DNA of 39,613 nucleotides from positions 209,892 through 249,504 of the forward strand of contig JAPDQV010000001.1 in NCBI GenBank assembly GCA_034505495.1. The letters run 5' to 3'. A program made the translations under genes and the position numbers. The notes below the pieces were generated by a model. The model searched no databases. It was not told where the DNA came from and worked only from the letters and a program-made list of their open reading frames with translations. The stretch comes from a candidate division KSB1 bacterium. Lineage in GTDB: Bacteria > Zhuqueibacterota > Zhuqueibacteria > Residuimicrobiales > Krinioviventaceae. Positions 27,668 to 39,613 of this stretch are shown here, in pieces; within the stretch, counting starts at the first letter, position 1; each line of letters begins with the position of its first letter.

Positions 27668-30064
27668 ATGAAGCGCGTGATTTTTTTGTGGGCGATTGCG
27701 GTTCCCTGCTATGCGACCAAGTTTTTATCCGTAGAGTTTTCTCCGGATACGATTGTCGTCGGCAAGCGGATGGAAGTCGCTTTTGAGGTGAGCCGCAACT
27801 ATGAAAACCCCTTCAATCCCACCGAGGTGGAGATTGATGCGGCTATCGCCGAACCCTCTGGGCGACGCCTGCTGGTGCCGGCTTTTTGGTATCAGGAGTT
27901 TTTCCGCAGCTTGGAGGGCGAGGAGGAAGTTCTAACTCCAGCCGGAAAAGCCGGTTGGCGGGTGCGCTTTATGCCGCGCGAAAGCGGCAGACACTCGATC
28001 TATCTGCAGGTGAAAGACATCGAGGGCACCAATCAGTCGGATCTGATGCACTTTACCGTCCATGAGGGAGAAAGCCGAGGCTTTATTCGCGTCGATGCGC
28101 GTAATCCCCGTTGGCTGAGCTTCGACGACGGCAGCTTTTATTTTCCCATGGGACAAAACGTAGCCTGGGCGACGAACCGCGGCACCTTCGACTATGACGA
28201 CTGGATGAGGCCGATGGCGGAGGCGGGGGAAAACTGGATGCGCGTTTGGATGACACACTTTTACCGCGGCCAATCACTCGAATGGAATGCCTCGCACTGG
28301 AGCGGCTGGTACCACGGCCTCGGCCGCTACAGCCTGCAGGGAGCCTGGAAACTGGACTATATCATCGAGCAGGCGGAAAAGCTCGGCATTTACATTCAGC
28401 TCGTCACCCAGCATCACGGTCAGTTTTCCCAGACTGTTAATCCTAATTGGGACGATAATCCTTACAACATTGCAAACGGCGGCTTTTTGCGCAGCGGCGA
28501 TGAATTCTTTACCAACGAGCAGGCCAAAGAGCTTTACAAGCGCAAAATGCGCTATACGATCGCGCGCTGGGGATACAGTCCGGCGATTTTAGCCTGGGAG
28601 CTGTTCAATGAAGTTCAGTATACGAACAATTATGCACAGAACTATCCTAACGTTGCCGCCTGGCATCAGGAAATGGCGGCCTATATTCACCAAATCGATC
28701 CTTGGCGGCATCTGGTGACCACCAGCGCGCGCGACGAGGACGCCTTGATCTGGTCGGCGCCGGACATCGATCTGACGCAGATTCACTATTACGGCGCCGG
28801 CGTCAACGAAGCGCTGCGGCAGCGGCATTTGATGATGATCCAATACGGCAAGCCGAACATCATCGGCGAGTTCGGCGACAATTCCGCCGGCAGCGGCAGC
28901 GATACCACCGGCACGGTCATCCATCAGGCGGTGTGGGCGACGGCGCTTGTCGGCGGCGGCGCCATGCCGTGGTGGTGGGACAATTACATTCATCCGCATA
29001 AGCTCTATTACCATTGGCATGGGCTCAGCGCCTTTTGGCGCGGCGAAGACCTGCGCGTTGGGGACTTTCGCCCAGTCGGTCTGCAGGTCGAAGGCGGGCC
29101 GCAAACCGTTCAGGGAGTCAGGGTTTCTCCCGGGCGCGGGTGGGAGGCGTCGACTCGCAAAGAGTTCGAAGTGCAGCCGGACGGGACGGTTCTGGGAATC
29201 GGCGAGCTGTCGCAGTTTCTCCAGGGCAGCGACAAGGCGGCCATGGGACGCGAGGCGATATTTCATACCCGTTTTGCGCAGGAGATCGGCTTTGCCGTGG
29301 CCGTCGGCAGCGTTTCCTCCTGGCAGCCGGGCAGGCTGCAGATTTTTCTCGACGACAACAAAACGCCGCTGGTCAACGAAACACCGCAACCGCCGCAACG
29401 GTTTGAGATTAGGGTTCCGGCGGGCGAACACCGCATCCGCGTGTTCAACGCCGGCGTCGATTGGCTGACGATCGACTATTTCGAGTTCTCCGGCCTGCCG
29501 ATCAGCGCTGCGACCGGCTATGCCCTCAGCAACGGCGAAACCGCCTATGTTTGGATCTATGACCGCGACTACCACGCCGGCGCTTCGCCGCATGCGGCTC
29601 TAATCGGCGTCATCGTCACCCTGCCCGAGCTGGCAGGTGAGTTCGAGGTCGAGCAGTGGAATCCGCTTACCGGCGAGCGCATCGGCACGTTCAAGGTCAG
29701 CGACAAGCAGAGCATTGCCGTTCCGCTTGCCGATTTTGCGGTCGACACGGCGCTCAAGCTGCGCAAGACCGGCACAGCCGTCCGTGGAGAGAGCCGACCG
29801 GTCTCGTTCCTTCTCCATCCGCCCTCCCCCAATCCTTTCAACGCCTCGACGACCCTCTGCTTTGAGCTGAAGCAGTCCGAATATGTGCGCATCGCCGTGT
29901 TCAATCTGCTGGGAGAGGAAGTCGAGACGCTGCTCGATGCACGGCTCGACGCGGGCAGCCATCGGCTTTCTTGGTCGGCCGAAGGGTTGACTTCCGGCGT
30001 CTATTGGATAAAATTCACAGTTGCCGGGCAGGTGCAGCTCGTAAAGGCGGCCTTGATCAAATAA
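27668..30064 (+). CDS. Secreted GH5-like glycoside hydrolase with sorting domain
   Basis: The 798-residue product begins with a signal peptide (about 1-17). An Ig-like DUF5060-type N-terminal domain covers about 20-135. A TIM-barrel catalytic domain of the GH5 or related clan A type follows: GENWMRVWMTHFYRG, then WELFNEVQ with the likely acid/base Glu315, and IIGEFGDN with the likely nucleophile Glu401. A galactose-binding-like beta domain (about 480-620) and another beta domain follow. The C-terminus has SPNPFNAST, EYVRIAVFNLLGEEV and GVYWIKF, a type IX-like sorting domain (about 716-798). It probably attacks plant or microbial beta-glycans outside the cell. The substrate cannot be named from sequence alone. 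GGGAG precedes the ATG. Confidence 0.85.
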   Translation: MKRVIFLWAIAVPCYATKFLSVEFSPDTIVVGKRMEVAFEVSRNYENPFNPTEVEIDAAIAEPSGRRLLVPAFWYQEFFRSLEGEEEVLTPAGKAGWRVRFMPRESGRHSIYLQVKDIEGTNQSDLMHFTVHEGESRGFIRVDARNPRWLSFDDGSFYFPMGQNVAWATNRGTFDYDDWMRPMAEAGENWMRVWMTHFYRGQSLEWNASHWSGWYHGLGRYSLQGAWKLDYIIEQAEKLGIYIQLVTQHHGQFSQTVNPNWDDNPYNIANGGFLRSGDEFFTNEQAKELYKRKMRYTIARWGYSPAILAWELFNEVQYTNNYAQNYPNVAAWHQEMAAYIHQIDPWRHLVTTSARDEDALIWSAPDIDLTQIHYYGAGVNEALRQRHLMMIQYGKPNIIGEFGDNSAGSGSDTTGTVIHQAVWATALVGGGAMPWWWDNYIHPHKLYYHWHGLSAFWRGEDLRVGDFRPVGLQVEGGPQTVQGVRVSPGRGWEASTRKEFEVQPDGTVLGIGELSQFLQGSDKAAMGREAIFHTRFAQEIGFAVAVGSVSSWQPGRLQIFLDDNKTPLVNETPQPPQRFEIRVPAGEHRIRVFNAGVDWLTIDYFEFSGLPISAATGYALSNGETAYVWIYDRDYHAGASPHAALIGVIVTLPELAGEFEVEQWNPLTGERIGTFKVSDKQSIAVPLADFAVDTALKLRKTGTAVRGESRPVSFLLHPPSPNPFNASTTLCFELKQSEYVRIAVFNLLGEEVETLLDARLDAGSHRLSWSAEGLTSGVYWIKFTVAGQVQLVKAALIK

Positions 30065-30093
30065 ACCGAGCTTCGAAGATCCGGACGCGCCCT

Positions 30094-35193
<5,100 letters not shown>

Positions 35194-35201
35194 GCTAAAG
35201 T

Positions 35202-35206
35202 CTCCC
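35202..35206 (-). promoter_or_regulatory. Ribosome binding site deciding the helicase start
   Basis: GGGAG on the minus strand lies 8 bases before ATG 35193. The longer frame would need a TTG at 35208 that overlaps this site. Confidence 0.65.
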
Positions 35207-35267
35207 AAGAGCGCGATGGTTCCAAATCGCCGGGTGTCCCGATCATAGATGAACCTATCTGATGAGT

Positions 35268-36623
35268 CTATCTTTCATTCGTGGAGATATTCACATGCTC
35301 CAAAAACCAATCTGTTGCCGCAGTGATGCGGATCGATTTCGAAAAGCCCGAGGCGATGTCCGGCGTGAGGGTGATCAATCGCAGCTCGGCGCCCGGGTAT
35401 TCGGAACGCGCGGCTTCCAGCGCCCGAATTTCGCGTTGCAACGTGTCGGGGTCCTCGAGGTCGGCGCAGACCTGGATCAACTCGCGACGGCCGTCGGGGA
35501 ATTTCGCCAAGAAATCGACCTCGTAGCCTTCGGCCGTTTTCACGTAGGCCGCCTCGGCCGTGCGTCTTTCCAACTCGACCCGGACCGCGGTCTCCAAGGC
35601 ATGCCCCACGTCCGCCTTGCCCATGCGGTCGAACACGCGGATGAAACCGGGGTCTACCGGATAGACCTTTCGAGGATTGACCATGCGTCGCCGCTCCGAG
35701 GCCGCATCCAGCCAGCAGATGCGGACGAGGAAACAATCTTCCAGCGCCGCAATCATCTGGTGGATGGTATCCCGCGAAACCGCTATGCCTTGAGATTTGA
35801 GGTCACGGTAAAACTTTTCGGCGCTGAAAAGCCCGGCCGGATTTCCCAACAAGTGCCGGACCAGCCGTCGCAGCGCCGCGATGTTGGTGATGTCGTGACG
35901 CTCCATCACATCCCTGAGGACGGCCACATCGACATACTGACGGAGCAGGGCAAAGCGATCCGCATCCGAAAGAGGCTGCGCTTCGGGAAAGCCGCCGATT
36001 TTGAGGTACTGATGAAAGGCGTGTTCCAACTCGGACCGTTTGGCCGAGGTGAGGCGTTCCAATCGATCGGGCAGGGCATGGCCGTGGTGACGAAGAAACT
36101 CCTCGAAGCTGAACGGATGGATCACCACCTCCCAGCCGCGGCCGCGCATGCTGGTCGCCACCTCGCGACTCAGCATCGCTGCGGAAGAGCCGCTCAAAAA
36201 GACTTCGACCCGTTCCGTGTCGAGCAGCCGCCTGACGAAGCGTTCCCAACCCGGGACCACATGGATTTCATCGAAGAACCACGACACCGTCTCTTTGCCG
36301 CGGAAGGCGGGAAACAGGCGGTAGTATTCTTCAACCAGCAGGTTCAAATGCTCGGCGCCGATGCCGGCGATGCGCTCGTCTTCGAAATTAATGTACGGCA
36401 GTCGTTCGAGGGGATGGCCGCTTTGCATGCGTTGGCGGCGAATTTGGTGCAGAAACGTCGTCTTGCCCGCGCGCCGCATGCCGATGATCACGGTGGCCTT
36501 GCCGGGCAGGCAGAGGGTCTTGTAAACCGTACGCGGCGTTCCTTCCCGGATGGGGCCGGTCAGCGAATCGGCCAGCATCTGGGCAAGCCGATTGCGAAAA
36601 TATGCGGGGCTCAAGGGTTCCAT
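35268..36623 (-). CDS. AAA_14/DUF4143 family ATPase
   Basis: The product of 451 residues has a Walker A motif, GMRRAGKT (48-55), and the Walker B WFFDEIH, with Asp118 and Glu119. It also has a sensor-like FLSGSSAAMLSRE and the FSFEEFL block of AAA_14. The C-terminal DUF4143 part has DFLAKFPDGRRELIQVCADL, a PD-(D/E)XK-like pattern (Asp, then a Gln where the Glu often is). The biological role of this widespread family is unclear; links to defence, toxin-antitoxin action and mobile DNA have been suggested. No ribosome binding site precedes ATG 36623, and a strong promoter ends 9 bases before it, so its mRNA is probably leaderless. The helicase start lies 74 bases downstream of its stop. Confidence 0.85.
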   Translation of the reverse strand: MEPLSPAYFRNRLAQMLADSLTGPIREGTPRTVYKTLCLPGKATVIIGMRRAGKTTFLHQIRRQRMQSGHPLERLPYINFEDERIAGIGAEHLNLLVEEYYRLFPAFRGKETVSWFFDEIHVVPGWERFVRRLLDTERVEVFLSGSSAAMLSREVATSMRGRGWEVVIHPFSFEEFLRHHGHALPDRLERLTSAKRSELEHAFHQYLKIGGFPEAQPLSDADRFALLRQYVDVAVLRDVMERHDITNIAALRRLVRHLLGNPAGLFSAEKFYRDLKSQGIAVSRDTIHQMIAALEDCFLVRICWLDAASERRRMVNPRKVYPVDPGFIRVFDRMGKADVGHALETAVRVELERRTAEAAYVKTAEGYEVDFLAKFPDGRRELIQVCADLEDPDTLQREIRALEAARSEYPGAELRLITLTPDIASGFSKSIRITAATDWFLEHVNISTNER

Positions 36624-36632
36624 CGGCAGGCA

Positions 36633-36661
36633 ATTTAACCTTTTTTCAAGGAGAATGTCAA
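36633..36661 (-). promoter_or_regulatory. Promoter of the AAA_14 gene giving a nearly leaderless mRNA
   Basis: On the minus strand, a perfect TTGACA at 36661-36656 is followed after 17 bases by TTAAAT at 36638-36633. The ATG is only 9 bases after the -10 box, so transcription should start about 2-3 bases before it. The spacer is occupied by one copy of a repeated element (36635-36655). Confidence 0.7.
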
Positions 36662-36698
36662 GAGGATTTCTCCTTTTTTGCAGGAGAAAAATCCTCCT
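36635..36698 (-). repeat. Tandem and inverted AGGAG/CTCCT repeats over the AAA_14 promoter
   Basis: Two near-identical 21-base elements, at 36668-36688 and 36635-36655, share TTCTCCT, two variable bases, and AAAAAAGG, read on the minus strand. They are 33 bases apart, about three helical turns. A third AGGAG arm lies at 36694-36698. Along the minus strand the order is AGGAG, 7 bases, CTCCT, 7 bases, AGGAG, 16 bases, CTCCT, 7 bases, AGG. The pattern could be an operator or alternative hairpins. Confidence 0.7.
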
Positions 36699-36897
36699 AT
36701 TGCCGGAGAGGCTCGGTTTTTCGGTAAAGCGGCGCCGCGGCATCCGGACGGATCCATTGGGGAATGACGGATGCCGTATCCTTCAGACGCGCTGATGTTC
36801 AGGTCGGCTTGGACGGTCCTTGCCTCTCCCACGCCTCCAGCACCAGCCGCCGCGTGCGGTACTCGCCGTGCTGGTACACCTTTTTCTGCTTGAGCAT
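36697..36897 (-). pseudogene. Interrupted short reading frame, possible gene remnant
   Basis: Between the OLD nuclease and AAA_14 genes, a minus-strand frame from ATG 36897 reads MLKQKKVYQHGEYRTRRLVL and continues to a TGA at 36801-36799. The same frame then stays open for 33 further codons, including IPQWIRPDAAAPLYRKTEPL, until TAG at 36699-36697. The composition looks protein-like on both sides of the TGA. No ribosome binding site is visible. I do not recognise the family. It could be a decayed gene or chance. Confidence 0.3.
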
Positions 36898-36906
36898 GAA
36901 TAGGGT

Positions 36907-38577
36907 TCATTGGTGTGGCATGCCCAAATCGAGAATTGCCTTTTTCAAGTCATGGTATTTTTGCCAGCCTGCGTCCCCGCTTGTGGCCTCTAGCTCGTTT
37001 GCTACATAGCGGGCGATAATTGGCTTTGAGTCGCCAAACATCTCGCTGGCTCTCTGTTCATGTTGGAAATAGTCCGAAAACTGCGCTCGCATCGTGACTT
37101 CAAAGTCTTTGCCGAAAACAGCAAACTGATCATGAATCAAGAACTCATCGTTGCTCAGATATTGCCCCCATTGATTTTCAGCAATACCCAGAGCCTTGAG
37201 TGCATCTTTCCTCTTTGCTCCCTGTTTGTCGTGTTCGTCATCGTTATCGAAGATGATGAATGTAGGGATTCCGTATGCCGTAAACAGCCGCCACCATTTC
37301 GCCAGGTTGCCCTTGCCCATGACCGGTATGACCGCCACTCCCTCTTGAGTGACATCAAGCCCTACTTTTCGAAGATAAACCGGCAACGCAAGCTGTTCAC
37401 TTTGACCTTCCACTAAAATGATCTTTTTGGCAAAAAAGCCGTTCAAGATTTCCTGTGTTGACTGGTTAGCATAGAAGGGAAGAACGGTTTCCGGTGTTGT
37501 TTTATTTTTATGAGATCCTGTCTTGATGCAATGGTCTGCAAGCTGGTTTCTCGTCAGCTGGCAGGTTCGGGTGGCACCTTCTCCATCCTTGCGCACCAAG
37601 ACGAGGCCCTCAAGACTCATCAAGTTGACAAAATGAGGGCTGTGCGTTGTAATGACAATCTGCAGACCATCAGCCGCCATTTGATATATCTTTTGTGCAA
37701 GCCATTCTTGTGCCAGGGGATGCAAATGTGCCTCTGGCTCCTCAATTGCCAAAATAATTCCCCCATAAAATGCTTTTGCATAAGCATGAGCAAAAGCTAA
37801 AGCCAGAATTTGTTCCTGTCCAGTTCCTAACTCTTCGAATGTTCGGCGCTCTGTACCTTCTCTGGGGACGACACGCAACGAATGGAAATAACGGCTGGGG
37901 TCATAGGCCGAAAAATCCACCTGTAAACCATATGACATTCCTGCAAACATTTCGTCAAATTCTCGGCTCAGATTCTGTTCGAATTCAGCAAACTCATTCA
38001 CTTCGCGGAAGATTCTTTCCAAATCATCAAAGGCTTGTTTTAGCCTCCCGACACGTCCTACATCACTTGTCAGAGCAGAATGGAACTTTTGCATTAGTTT
38101 GGATAAGAGGGTGAATTTGTTTGTATAGCTGAGTTGATAATCCAAACGACGATCCGGACCAATCAAGATAAACATCAACTGATCGCGAATTTCATTGCTA
38201 ACGAATTTCTCCGCACAGTCATCTAGTTCGACTCTAAATTCCGGTTGTTTCCTTGATTTTGAGTCACATATCCACTTGAATTTATGAACAGAGTGGTTAT
38301 ATCCATATACTCCTGAGACTTCCGCCTCTATATGAATAATTCCATTCTGAGTGTCTCGTTCCCAAAAATCATGGTCTTCGGGCTCTCTTGTCCCGGGCCA
38401 GCGTTCTCCCAATACCAAATCCAAAGCAGAAATGATATTTGATTTGCCCGAATTGTTTTCTCCGACCAATATCAAAGGTGTATATTGGGGAAAACGAATA
38501 ACAATTTTGTCTCGAATGGATTTGTAGCCTTCAATGGTACAACAAGTTAATCTTGCGCCAGATTGCGGATTCATCAT
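36907..38577 (-). CDS. OLD-family ATP-dependent nuclease (ATPase plus TOPRIM)
   Basis: The 556-residue product has an ABC-type ATPase half with Walker A GENNSGKS (39-46), the signature-like ELGTGQEQILALAFAHAYA and Walker B ILAIEEPEAHLHP, then ITTHSPHF. The C-terminal TOPRIM half has IILVEGQSE with Glu390 and FDNDDEHDK with Asp444 and Asp446, the metal-binding residues. OLD proteins cut or nick DNA and occur in phage defence, as in GajA of Gabija and the related PARIS ATPases. The ATG overlaps the methyltransferase stop in an ATGA arrangement, with AGGAGG upstream, so the two are translationally coupled. Its DNA is clearly AT-richer than its neighbours (about 42-43% GC in lines I counted). Confidence 0.9.
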   Translation of the reverse strand: MMNPQSGARLTCCTIEGYKSIRDKIVIRFPQYTPLILVGENNSGKSNIISALDLVLGERWPGTREPEDHDFWERDTQNGIIHIEAEVSGVYGYNHSVHKFKWICDSKSRKQPEFRVELDDCAEKFVSNEIRDQLMFILIGPDRRLDYQLSYTNKFTLLSKLMQKFHSALTSDVGRVGRLKQAFDDLERIFREVNEFAEFEQNLSREFDEMFAGMSYGLQVDFSAYDPSRYFHSLRVVPREGTERRTFEELGTGQEQILALAFAHAYAKAFYGGIILAIEEPEAHLHPLAQEWLAQKIYQMAADGLQIVITTHSPHFVNLMSLEGLVLVRKDGEGATRTCQLTRNQLADHCIKTGSHKNKTTPETVLPFYANQSTQEILNGFFAKKIILVEGQSEQLALPVYLRKVGLDVTQEGVAVIPVMGKGNLAKWWRLFTAYGIPTFIIFDNDDEHDKQGAKRKDALKALGIAENQWGQYLSNDEFLIHDQFAVFGKDFEVTMRAQFSDYFQHEQRASEMFGDSKPIIARYVANELEATSGDAGWQKYHDLKKAILDLGMPHQ

Positions 38578-39613
38578 GATTTTTCCTCCTCCGCCATCTT
38601 CTCATTCAACGCCATCAACCGGAAAATCAACTCCCGCCTTGCCTCGGCGGATGGCATAAAGCGCGTCTGACCGCGATCGTTTTGGTAAAAGTCGTGCCTT
38701 AATTCTAAATCTTCCCAGCCGTAGCAGGCAAGGACGGCGTTGTCCATCTCGGCATGTAACTCGCGCAGGCGGACAATATCGGCATCCTGACAGGCCGGGT
38801 TGTGGAAGAGGTTGTAGGTTTTGGTGAGACCCAATCCCCGCGCCAGCATCACCTGACGGCGGTGCTCGTGATACTCCGCACCCAGTTGCGCCGCGCGGGC
38901 AAAGACAGGCTGGGCGAGCAGTTCCTGCAAATTCGGGGCAGCGTATTCGGCAGGTGGGAAAGGAAACGTGTCGAAGCAGTCGGTGGGGGTGTAGCGGATG
39001 TCGGTACGCAGACTGGAGGCTTGCTTGCGCAGCCAGGTCTCATGCACGGCGGATTGGAGCAGGGCAAAGTGGTAGTCGTCGTCGAAGGCGAAGACGATGG
39101 TTTGCTCGCTATAAACCAGTCCTTTGGGTACAAAAGTTAAAGAGTGTAATTCACTTACGCGGCTTCGTATCAAAACTCGGCGCAAAACATCTATGGCTTG
39201 GCGCAAGCCTGCCCGATAGGCCCCAAACTGCCACCAGAACTCGCGGTTGCGCTTATCGCCAGGACCAGTCAGCCGGTCACGCTCTGGCTTGACGCGCTCT
39301 TCCACGATCTTCAGCAGCTCCGGATACTCACGAGCGCGCTCCAGGGGCCAGTCGTGAAAGCAAATCACCCAGCGCGAGGGCTGCTGCTCGGAGTGGCTGT
39401 TCAGGTCTTCGCCGTTCAGATAAGGGAAGAGGCAATCGCGGTTGCGCGGGTTGCGGGCAAGCAGAGTTTTGGCTTCATCCGGCTCCAGCACAAAGCCGAT
39501 GCCGCGCACAAAGTCGCCAATGAACGCCTTGCCTTCGTTGCGCTTGAGGCGGGCGGGTTCGCGCTCGGGCTGGTCATCGAGGCGGGAGGAGATGAAGGGG
39601 ACGGGTTGGCCAT
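38574..39613 (-). CDS. Eco57I/type IIG-like DNA methyltransferase, C-terminal fragment
   Basis: The frame is open to the right edge, so the N-terminus and the methyltransferase motifs lie outside. The 346 visible residues have FVRGIGFVLEPDEAKTLLA, CLFPYLNGEDLNSHSEQQPSRWVICFHDWPLE, and RVLIRSRVSELHSLTFVPKG. LRTDIRYTPTDCFDTFPFP and a C-terminal helical block with LHAEMDNAVLACYGWEDL follow. This is the target-recognition and C-terminal part of TaqI-like N6-adenine methyltransferases found in Eco57I, MmeI and similar type IIG or IIL enzymes, and in DISARM or BREX-linked methylases. Whether it carries its own nuclease domain cannot be seen. Its stop overlaps the OLD nuclease start by four bases. 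Confidence 0.82.
   Translation of the reverse strand, partial: GQPVPFISSRLDDQPEREPARLKRNEGKAFIGDFVRGIGFVLEPDEAKTLLARNPRNRDCLFPYLNGEDLNSHSEQQPSRWVICFHDWPLERAREYPELLKIVEERVKPERDRLTGPGDKRNREFWWQFGAYRAGLRQAIDVLRRVLIRSRVSELHSLTFVPKGLVYSEQTIVFAFDDDYHFALLQSAVHETWLRKQASSLRTDIRYTPTDCFDTFPFPPAEYAAPNLQELLAQPVFARAAQLGAEYHEHRRQVMLARGLGLTKTYNLFHNPACQDADIVRLRELHAEMDNAVLACYGWEDLELRHDFYQNDRGQTRFMPSAEARRELIFRLMALNEKMAEEEKS

Noticed and set aside
28589..29593. A 334-codon minus-strand open frame opposite the GH5-like gene
   Set aside because: The plus strand has the signal peptide, catalytic Glu blocks and sorting domain; the antisense translation is Arg/Ala-rich without motifs.
36799..36801. TGA read as selenocysteine or other recoding in the interrupted frame
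   Set aside because: No downstream hairpin of SECIS type is evident and the upstream half has no ribosome binding site; decay or chance is simpler.

Overview
The window carries no rRNA gene. Gene content points to a bacterium of the Fibrobacteres-Chlorobi-Bacteroidetes superphylum or a nearby candidate phylum such as Calditrichota or KSB1; this placement is inference. The clues are two large secreted proteins ending in a PNPFN-type (type IX secretion) sorting domain, an exbB-exbD-exbD-tonB operon, several lipoproteins with clear lipoboxes, and a moderately GC-rich core genome.

Layout. 1-268 is the start of a leftward methionine synthase gene. 269-689 is a long leader region with a promoter, a candidate Leu/Val/Ile-rich leader peptide and alternating stem arms, ahead of a rightward branched-chain amino acid operon at 690-8195: ilvB-ilvN-ilvC-leuA-leuB-cimA. 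A perfect hairpin ends it. 8224-8955 is a leftward lipoprotein. 9253-14762 is a rightward three-gene locus: a GPH-family sugar symporter, a GH94 phosphorylase and phosphoglucomutase. Together they would import a beta-linked disaccharide, split it with phosphate and feed glucose 6-phosphate to glycolysis. 14893-19482 is leftward: dsbD, a lipoprotein, tonB, two exbD and exbB. 19600-20109 is another leftward lipoprotein. 20210-22818 is rightward: peptidase T and a dicarboxylate/amino acid symporter, which suggest peptide and amino acid use. 22861-26711 is leftward: a large sorted secreted protein, a stand-alone EIIA-type PTS domain and a DUF123 GIY-YIG-like protein. 26903-30064 is rightward: an acyl-ACP thioesterase and a secreted GH5-like glycosidase.

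30094-39613 is a leftward accessory block that looks like a defence island. In transcription order it has the C-terminal part of an Eco57I/type IIG-like DNA methyltransferase running off the right edge, an OLD-family ATPase-TOPRIM nuclease translationally coupled to it, a broken short reading frame, an AAA_14/DUF4143 ATPase with its own nearly leaderless promoter embedded in repeats, and a 1699-residue DEAD-box helicase with a DUF1998/MZB-type cysteine cluster and a nuclease-like C-terminus. Base composition changes sharply within this block, which suggests it was assembled from parts.

The two most interesting signals are the possible leader-peptide attenuator before ilvB, outside the phyla where such attenuation is best known, and the defence block with its repeat-embedded promoter. 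Several start codons were chosen from ribosome binding sites and family alignment rather than from the longest open frame: the GH94 phosphorylase, tonB, pepT, the EIIA protein, the lipoprotein at 19600-20109, the thioesterase, the helicase and the AAA_14 protein.
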